12,473 nt of DNA from SOIV01 sp964435925 (GTDB lineage: Bacteria > Acidobacteriota > Aminicenantia > Aminicenantales > Aminicenantaceae): assembly GCA_964435925.1 (NCBI GenBank), contig CAYTBG010000085.1, positions 1 to 12,473 of the forward strand, in the 5' to 3' direction. Positions within the stretch are counted from its first letter, which is position 1. The number at the start of each line of letters is the position of its first letter. Shown here in pieces: positions 7,559 through 12,473 of this stretch. The translations under genes and the position numbers were made by a program. The notes beneath the pieces are model-generated. The model ran no database searches. It was not told the DNA's origin and was given only the letters and a program-made list of their open reading frames with translations.

Positions 7559-8500
7559 ATGATGGCCCTTTTTACAGATAGAATAAAGAGTTATTTCATA
7601 CGACAACTCCTTCCCCGTTCTGCAATTCAGCTAACTTCCAGTTATCTGAGCGGAATTCATGTTTCTTCTAAAGAAGGAAAAATCAAAAATCATTTTATTC
7701 TCCCTCTTGAGAAAGGGGTGATTGAGCCTTCTTTCAGCAATAAAAATATAAAAAATCCGGCCTTGTTAGAAAAAAAAATAAAGCAAGGTCTCGAAAAACT
7801 TCATCTTTCAGACAATAAAATAGCCCTTCTTATCCCCGAATTATCTTTAAAAGCTTTTGTCTTTTCCTTTGATTCTCTCCCCTCTTCTCGGGAGCAGAGG
7901 GAGCGGATAATTTGCTTTCGAGTAAAAAAACAGATACCTTTACTTCCCGATGATGCCAGGTTTTCATTTGATAGGTTAAGATCAAACAGCTCTTCGAAAA
8001 TGCTTGTTGCAGTTGCCAGGGCCTCGATTATTAAAGAGTACGAAGATCTCTTTAGTAAGCTTCGTTTAAAAGTCAGAACGGTTGGAGTCCCTACTTTGAG
8101 CCTGTATTATCTGCTTAACAGGGAAGAAGAGAGAGATTTGCTCCTCGTAAATATAGAAGAAGACTCTCTCAGCCTTATAGCAGGCTTAAATTCTGAAGTT
8201 GCTGTGTACCGCCTGAAGCCGTTTATCCCCGGCTCCCTTGCAAATTTATCTGGACTTCAAAAAGTAGAAAATATTGTTAAAGAAGTGGAGAATACTGTGA
8301 ATTTTGTCGAAGATAAGGAAAAGAAAAAAGTCAATTCCTTCAGGGTTCGTCTGGGTCTTTTGGAACCAGAGGAAGAGATGTTTTCACAGCTGAAAGAAAA
8401 ATTATCTTTGCCTGCAAAGGGAATAGAGGCAGGCCTGAATTCAAAGCTTGGATTAAGAGAAAAGATGATATTATCTCCTCTTATCGGACAAATTCTATGA
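7559..8500 (+). CDS. pilM: PilM-like actin-fold assembly protein (divergent)
   Basis: PilM is a cytoplasmic actin-like protein that binds the N-terminal tail of PilN and couples the ATPase to the inner-membrane alignment complex. This copy has about 313 residues, somewhat short for the family (about 350). The pattern IICFRVKKQIPLLPDDARFSF resembles the PilM segment usually seen as E-x-K-K-x-I-P-F. VRTVGVPTLSLYYLL and DLLLVNIEEDSLSLI look like the second actin subdomain. The usual GIDIGS-type phosphate-binding motif near the N-terminus is replaced by IQLTSSYLSGIHVS, so nucleotide binding may be lost. Start choice: ATG 7559 or 7562, directly after the pilB stop, are both plausible. A TTG at 7547 would overlap pilB by 11 bp but is less likely. 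The end overlaps pilN as ATGA. The identification rests on weak similarity plus strict position in the operon. Confidence 0.82.
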   Translation: MMALFTDRIKSYFIRQLLPRSAIQLTSSYLSGIHVSSKEGKIKNHFILPLEKGVIEPSFSNKNIKNPALLEKKIKQGLEKLHLSDNKIALLIPELSLKAFVFSFDSLPSSREQRERIICFRVKKQIPLLPDDARFSFDRLRSNSSSKMLVAVARASIIKEYEDLFSKLRLKVRTVGVPTLSLYYLLNREEERDLLLVNIEEDSLSLIAGLNSEVAVYRLKPFIPGSLANLSGLQKVENIVKEVENTVNFVEDKEKKKVNSFRVRLGLLEPEEEMFSQLKEKLSLPAKGIEAGLNSKLGLREKMILSPLIGQIL

Positions 8501-9063
8501 TAGAACGTACACGATTAAGCTTGAATTTAGCGAGTCATCCTCTGCGTAACAGGAGGTTCTTTTATTTAATTCTATCTTCGCTTGTGGTTGCTCTACTTCT
8601 TATTTCTTTTTTTGCCGCCAAAATCTTTGTTGAATACAAAGCCAAAGCTCAGGAAACAAGAGCTTCCGTCAAGAGGACAGATAAACTGATAAAAAATGTC
8701 CAGCGAGACGAAGAGGATTTTTCCGCCAAAATCGAAGATGCAATCATAAAATATAAAGGAAAAGTCGATTTGACTAACAGCATTATTTTAGGGAAAAGTT
8801 TTTCCTGGATAGAATTTCTCTCTGATTTAGAGAATTCTCTTCCCGATTCGAGTTATATTGTTTCCATGGCACCCACGCTCGCCAAGGATTCAAAAGTGCA
8901 GTTGAGCTTCAAAGTTGCTTATTCGAGTGTGGATGATCTTTTGGAGCTTTACAATAATTTAAAAGCTTTGAAATTTAATCAAATAAGAATAATAAGCGAA
9001 GCAGAAAACGAAAGGGGATTACTCCTCTCGGAGATTTCGTTAAACTATGAAAAAGATATTTGA
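8497..9063 (+). CDS. pilN: PilN-like bitopic inner-membrane protein
   Basis: PilN is a single-pass inner-membrane protein whose short cytoplasmic tail binds PilM and whose periplasmic part pairs with PilO. The 188 residues show just this layout: a cytoplasmic tail with RLSLNLASHPLRNRR (6-20), corresponding to the family's INL-type PilM-binding motif, and one membrane segment at about 21-43. A charged coiled-coil-like stretch (about 45-85) follows. The C-terminal region (about 100-188) ends in a ferredoxin-like pattern, with FSWIEFLSDLENSLP typical of PilN/Fimbrial_assembly proteins. The length is typical. The ATG overlaps the pilM stop by four bases, and the end overlaps pilO by 17 bases. The call rests on motif, topology and gene order together. 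Confidence 0.88.
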   Translation: MIERTRLSLNLASHPLRNRRFFYLILSSLVVALLLISFFAAKIFVEYKAKAQETRASVKRTDKLIKNVQRDEEDFSAKIEDAIIKYKGKVDLTNSIILGKSFSWIEFLSDLENSLPDSSYIVSMAPTLAKDSKVQLSFKVAYSSVDDLLELYNNLKALKFNQIRIISEAENERGLLLSEISLNYEKDI

Positions 9064-9613
9064 TTTATTGGACGACAAAGAGAAAAAAACACTCATCGTC
9101 CTCTGTGTTATGATCGCGGGGGTTGTACTCTTCCTCCTGTTGATTTCTCTCTCCCAGAGAAGGAGTTATTTTAACGCTCTTTCCTCGCATACAGTCAAGC
9201 AGAGAGATTACGAGCAGCTCAATAAGACAAAGATAGAGAAAGAAGGAGAATGGATTAGATGGCAAGAAGCCCGGGGGGATATGGATGAGCTGGAAAAGAA
9301 ATATTTTTATAATGGTGATAAAGAAGGTTTCGAGCGGCTAAGGCTTGACCTCGAGCAGCTCTTGAACAAAGCTCGGATCAATGTTTCTTCTAGAAAAAGG
9401 TACAATTATGTTGAGTTTAAAGGAGAAACGATAAAAAAGGTTAGCGTAACTTTTGACATAAAGGGATCCTATTTGTCCTTGAAAAGATTTATTAATTCTG
9501 TGGAAGAATTTCCAAAATTCTTACTAATAGAAAAAATTGATTTTTTAAACATTGATGCTGGAGGAAATGTGCTCGAGTTAAGAGTTGTCTTGGCAGGGTA
9601 TTATGAAAGCTAA
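9047..9613 (+). CDS. pilO: PilO-like bitopic inner-membrane protein
   Basis: PilO dimerises with PilN in the periplasm to form the alignment platform of the pilus or secretion machine and contacts PilP. The 188-residue protein has a short charged cytoplasmic tail (KKIFDLLDDKEKKT), one membrane segment at about 14-35, and a coiled-coil-like charged stretch at about 37-90. It ends in a compact alpha/beta region (about 95-188) with VSVTFDIKGSYLSLKRFINSVEEF, the characteristic PilO/GspM-type pattern. The length fits the family. The start lies 17 bases inside pilN; the following gene starts inside its last codons. Sequence similarity in this family is low, so topology and position carry part of the call. 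Confidence 0.87.
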   Translation: MKKIFDLLDDKEKKTLIVLCVMIAGVVLFLLLISLSQRRSYFNALSSHTVKQRDYEQLNKTKIEKEGEWIRWQEARGDMDELEKKYFYNGDKEGFERLRLDLEQLLNKARINVSSRKRYNYVEFKGETIKKVSVTFDIKGSYLSLKRFINSVEEFPKFLLIEKIDFLNIDAGGNVLELRVVLAGYYES

Positions 9614-10103
9614 ACAGATTATGTCGGCTTTTTTCATCCTTTTCCTGAGCATAGGTCTATGTATTTGGGCTGGAGAAGAAAAACTCCAGAAGAAAGGGCT
9701 TGAAAAAGGTGGAGAAAAAAGTCTTATCAGGAAAGACCTGTTGTTGAGAGAGAAAATAGAGCTCGGAAACCCGGTAAGGAACATTTTTACTCTCAGAAGG
9801 TCAGCAGGCAGGACTACTGAAAGGAACCCAGTTAAACCACAGCAGAACCAGCAGCAGAATCCAACCCTCCCTGGTAAGTATGAGGCCTCTTCTTCTCTAC
9901 CTCTAAATATAAAATACATCGGATACGTCATTTCCGACGTTAAGATGGTTGCCCTTATTGTTTTTGAAGGAGACGTCCTGGCCGTAGAGAGTGGAGAAGT
10001 TATAAGCGAAGGCGTAAAAATTGGAGAGATTACACCTGAAGAGATAGAAATCATCGGTTCGGATTCCCAGAAAAGGAGATATTATTTAGAAGGAGAGAGA
10101 TGA
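9603..10103 (+). CDS. PilP/GspC-like periplasmic linker protein
   Basis: The likely role is a periplasmic link between the PilN/PilO platform and the secretin, as done by PilP in type IV pili and GspC in type II secretion. The 166-residue product starts with a signal or membrane anchor (about residues 7-22). A long charged, then Gln/Pro/Asn-rich linker follows (about 25-95, with QQNQQQNP). It ends in a small beta domain (about 100-166): LNIKYIGYVISDVKMVALIV, then GDVLAVESGEVI and IGEITPEEIEIIG. This is the homology-region pattern of GspC/PilP. There is no convincing lipobox, although PilP proteins are usually lipoproteins. Start choice: ATG 9603 has CAGGG 4 nt upstream and overlaps pilO by 11 bp; a TTG at 9585 would add six residues that do not improve the signal. 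The exact family (PilP versus GspC) cannot be decided here. Confidence 0.75.
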   Translation: MKAKQIMSAFFILFLSIGLCIWAGEEKLQKKGLEKGGEKSLIRKDLLLREKIELGNPVRNIFTLRRSAGRTTERNPVKPQQNQQQNPTLPGKYEASSSLPLNIKYIGYVISDVKMVALIVFEGDVLAVESGEVISEGVKIGEITPEEIEIIGSDSQKRRYYLEGER

Positions 10104-12244
10104 TGAGAAAAATAGTACTTTTGACAATAATTGCTCTGACCTTTTGGGGTTGTGCGGGATTTAGTCGAAGCTATAAGTTAGGCAATGAGGCAGCAATCGG
10201 CAAGAATTGGGATGAGGCCGTCAAATACTACGAAAGGGCAGCGCTGGAGAGTCCTGAGAATTCTGTCTATCGTCTTGCACTTTTCCGGGCTAAACTTGCT
10301 GCCAGCTCCGTTCATCTTATTAAAGCTCGGGAGCTTGCCTTTCAAGGGAAAAAGGAGGAAGCTCTCGTTGAGTATGAAAAAGCCCTTTCCTATGACCCTT
10401 TAAACAGAATTATAGCTGAGGAGGCGAAAAGCCTTATCGAGGAAGAAGTTAAAGAAGAGGAACCCAAAAAGATTAGGATCGAGCCTCCAGTTAAGCTTAA
10501 GGTTGATAAAGAAAAAATTCATTTGAAATTTGTCGATGCCAATCTCCGCTCAATTTTTCAAGCTTTGGGAAAACACGCTCGAGTGAATGTTCTCTTTGAT
10601 GAACAATTCAGGGATATTACTTTTTCCATCGACCTTGTTGATATGATTTTTGAACAGGCTCTCAATTCGCTTTGTTTGGCCTCCAAGAATTTTAACAGGA
10701 TTATAGATGAGAGAACAATTATTATTGCTCCTGACCTACCCCAAAAAAGAATTCAGTATGAGCTGAATGCAATCAAAACCTTCTATCTCTCCAATATCAG
10801 GGCTGAGGAGATTCGTGCTTCTCTTACGCAGATGCTTCGCACTCAATATAAAGCACCGAATATCATTGTTGATAAAAATATAAACACTGTCACCTTAAGG
10901 GATACTCCTGCTGTTATAGAATTGGCGGGAAACATCATCAAGATTTGGGATAAGCCAAAGGGAGAAATCATAATCGATTTGGAAATAATGGAAGTTTCTC
11001 GGATAAAACTGAGACAGTTGGGTCTGGAGCTAGAACAGGGTCTAGTAGGCTTCAGATACACTGGCCCTGAAGGGTCTGGGGCGGATGAGCAAGGCTGGTT
11101 TAACCTGAAGGGCATAGATTTTTCCAAATCTGAACATTTTCAAGTCACTCTTCCTGGTGCTGTTGTGCAGTTTTTAGAGTCAGATTCAGATACCAAGATA
11201 ATCTCCCAGCCCAGACTTCGGGGTATTGACGGGGAAGAAATAACGTACGTAGTAGGAGATAAAATCCCTATTCCCCGAACCACATTTACTCCTATCGCAG
11301 CCGGAGGATATGCTCAGCAGCCTCTGACTTCCTTTCAGTACGAGGATGTCGGAATCGATGTCAAGATTACGCCCACGATTCATTTTGAGAAAGAAATCAC
11401 CTTGGAATTAGATATAAAAATAAAATCCCTCGGCGGAGCCGGGTATGCCGATATTCCCATTATTGCCACAAGGGAAGTGAAGAATATAATCAGGCTTAAG
11501 GATGGGGAGACAAACCTGCTGGCTGGTTTGTTAAAGGATGAAGAGAGAAAAACCGTGAGCGGCATAGCCGGGCTTAAGAACATCCCTATCTTGGGGAGCC
11601 TTTTTTCCAGCACTGACCAGGTAATCCAGCAAACGGATGTCATCCTGACCATTACTCCCTATATTATCCGCACAGTTCCTCTAAACGAAGAAGATCTGAA
11701 ACCTCTCTGGGTTGACCTTGGCGGAATTTCTCCTGCGGTAAGTGCAAGAGGTGGCCCGCCTGAGGAGGCGCTTGCTGAGCGAAGGGCGAGGCAAAGGGCA
11801 GAGGTAGCGGATATGGCGAGAACAAGGGAACAAAACCAGGTTTTCCTGACACCGGCTAATTTTGAAGTTCCCCAGAATCGAGAATTTCGGGTTAGTGTCA
11901 ATGCCAGAATTCAAGAGGATATCAGCAGCATGTCCTTGAACATAAGCTTCGATCCAGGGTCAGTGAAATTGAAAGAAGTCGTTAGAAGAGAATTCCTTAA
12001 CCGGCTCGGAAAAGATGTGCCCTTCTTAAAGAATATCGATAATTCCTCCGGAGTCTGCACTATCGGATTTTCAAGTACTGACATTGGCCAAGGGATTAAA
12101 GGAACAGGAAGTATCGCCACGCTTGTCTTTCAAGCTGTGAATAAGGGTGAGAGCACAGTCCAGGTCACGAGTGTCTCGGCGAATAAGCCTACAGGCCAAA
12201 CTCTGATGTTTGAGACAGGCCAAAGCCGCGTTGTTGTCAGGTAG
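10100..12244 (+). CDS. Secretin lipoprotein with N-terminal TPRs and C-terminal cohesin domain (PilQ/GspD type)
   Basis: This protein forms the outer-membrane ring pore through which the pilus or secreted protein leaves. The 714 residues show, in order: a lipoprotein-type signal ending in FWGC (Cys18); two TPR-like helical repeats (about 26-56 and 72-103); a charged linker; an STN/N0-like domain (about 138-212, KLKVDKEKIHLKFVDANLRS); and an N1-type secretin_N domain (about 220-290). The secretin core follows at about 290-525, with KIISQPRLRGIDGEEITYVVG, YEDVGIDVKITPTI and IAGLKNIPILGSLFSS. After a Gly/Pro then Arg/Glu-rich linker (about 540-577) comes a cohesin-like domain (about 580-714; FRVSVNARIQ, LNISFDPGSVKL, GTGSIATLVFQAV). 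Only one N1-type domain is seen, where classical GspD has several. AGGAG at 10091-10095 serves ATG 10100 or 10103; the former overlaps the previous gene by four bases. It is the last gene of the operon. Confidence 0.93.
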   Translation: MMRKIVLLTIIALTFWGCAGFSRSYKLGNEAAIGKNWDEAVKYYERAALESPENSVYRLALFRAKLAASSVHLIKARELAFQGKKEEALVEYEKALSYDPLNRIIAEEAKSLIEEEVKEEEPKKIRIEPPVKLKVDKEKIHLKFVDANLRSIFQALGKHARVNVLFDEQFRDITFSIDLVDMIFEQALNSLCLASKNFNRIIDERTIIIAPDLPQKRIQYELNAIKTFYLSNIRAEEIRASLTQMLRTQYKAPNIIVDKNINTVTLRDTPAVIELAGNIIKIWDKPKGEIIIDLEIMEVSRIKLRQLGLELEQGLVGFRYTGPEGSGADEQGWFNLKGIDFSKSEHFQVTLPGAVVQFLESDSDTKIISQPRLRGIDGEEITYVVGDKIPIPRTTFTPIAAGGYAQQPLTSFQYEDVGIDVKITPTIHFEKEITLELDIKIKSLGGAGYADIPIIATREVKNIIRLKDGETNLLAGLLKDEERKTVSGIAGLKNIPILGSLFSSTDQVIQQTDVILTITPYIIRTVPLNEEDLKPLWVDLGGISPAVSARGGPPEEALAERRARQRAEVADMARTREQNQVFLTPANFEVPQNREFRVSVNARIQEDISSMSLNISFDPGSVKLKEVVRREFLNRLGKDVPFLKNIDNSSGVCTIGFSSTDIGQGIKGTGSIATLVFQAVNKGESTVQVTSVSANKPTGQTLMFETGQSRVVVR

Positions 12245-12263
12245 GAGTCCGCATATCCCTCTC

Positions 12264-12287
12264 CAATAAAACTCTTCCATTTTATTG
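12264..12287 (+). terminator. Weak A+T-rich stem-loop after the secretin gene
   Basis: CAATAAAA (12264-12271) can pair perfectly with TTTTATTG (12280-12287) across an 8-nt loop, 20 nt after the secretin stop. The stem is almost all A-T and no T-tract follows, so it would be a poor intrinsic terminator. It is listed as the only candidate for ending the pil/gsp transcript before the tRNA. Confidence 0.25.
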
Positions 12288-12362
12288 TCATCTGGTCGTC
12301 AGAATATCCGTATCTCATGACATGAACTGTTTAATATGTCCTGGACACTGTATTAACTTAAA

Positions 12363-12391
12363 TTGACTTAGATCGGGGATTTGGCTAAAAT
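12363..12391 (+). promoter_or_regulatory. Sigma-70-type promoter of the tRNA-Met gene
   Basis: The -35 TTGACT (12363-12368) and -10 TAAAAT (12386-12391) each match five of six consensus bases and are separated by exactly 17 nt. Transcription would start around 12398, a few bases before the mature tRNA 5' end at 12402. The -10 lies inside a perfect 16-bp palindrome (12383-12398). Confidence 0.72.
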
Positions 12392-12401
12392 TTTAGCCAC
12401 C

Positions 12402-12473
12402 GGCGGTGTAGCTCAGGCGGTTAGAGCATGCGGCTCATATCCGCAGTGTCGGGGGTTCGAGTCCCTCCACCGC
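12402..12473 (+). tRNA. Elongator tRNA-Met (anticodon CAT), 3' end cut off by window
   Basis: A complete cloverleaf apart from the last acceptor bases can be drawn. The 5' acceptor strand GGCGGTG pairs with the 3' strand CACCGC, whose seventh base and the discriminator lie beyond the window. The D arm is GCTC...GAGC. The anticodon arm is TGCGG-CTCATAT-CCGCA with anticodon CAT. The variable region is GTGTC, and the T arm is GGGGG-TTCGAGT-CCCTC. The anticodon arm and variable loop match the usual bacterial elongator-Met pattern better than initiator tRNA, which has a mismatched first acceptor pair. A tRNA-Ile with a modified CAT anticodon cannot be fully excluded. Confidence 0.95.

Noticed and set aside
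9578..10054. Minus-strand 158-codon open frame opposite the PilP-like gene
   Set aside because: It is antisense to a gene with a signal peptide, domain pattern and operon overlaps; the product is a low-complexity Ser/Phe/Pro-rich shadow.

Overview
The window appears to come from the chromosome of a diderm (outer-membrane) bacterium of low to moderate G+C. The evidence is an outer-membrane secretin operon, a sigma-54-type enhancer-binding response regulator and a bacterial elongator tRNA-Met. The gene set and the build of the secretin (lipoprotein signal, TPR, secretin, cohesin) recall the atypical type II secretion / type IV pilus-like clusters of Geobacter-type deltaproteobacteria and Acidobacteriota-like lineages. 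I cannot place the organism more precisely from sequence alone.

Layout. Minus strand, 4179 down to 1: a small exported protein of unknown function, a large multi-domain membrane histidine kinase (PDZ, multi-pass membrane region, GAF, PAS, HisKA, HATPase), and an NtrC-type response regulator cut off by the window start. These three are tightly spaced and look like one operon. Positions 4180-4726 form a divergent intergenic region. It holds a promoter candidate facing each way and, between them, a 152-bp palindromic element with 24-bp perfect terminal inverted repeats (MITE/REP-like).

Plus strand, 4727-12244: seven genes with overlapping or abutting ends encode the core of a type IV pilus / type II secretion machine. 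In order they are the PilC/GspF platform protein, PilB/GspE ATPase, PilM, PilN, PilO, a PilP/GspC-like periplasmic protein, and a secretin lipoprotein with N-terminal TPRs and a C-terminal cohesin domain. No pseudopilin, prepilin peptidase or PilT gene is present in the window, so the fibre subunits must be encoded elsewhere.

After a short non-coding stretch with a good sigma-70-type promoter, an elongator tRNA-Met(CAT) starts at 12402 and is cut off by the window end.

How the genes work together. PilB would power PilC at the inner membrane. PilM, PilN and PilO form the alignment complex, and the PilP-like protein links it to the secretin pore. The divergent kinase/regulator pair could control this or an unlinked sigma-54 regulon. 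The promoter visible in front of pilC looks sigma-70-like, so direct control by the neighbouring regulator is not shown by the sequence.
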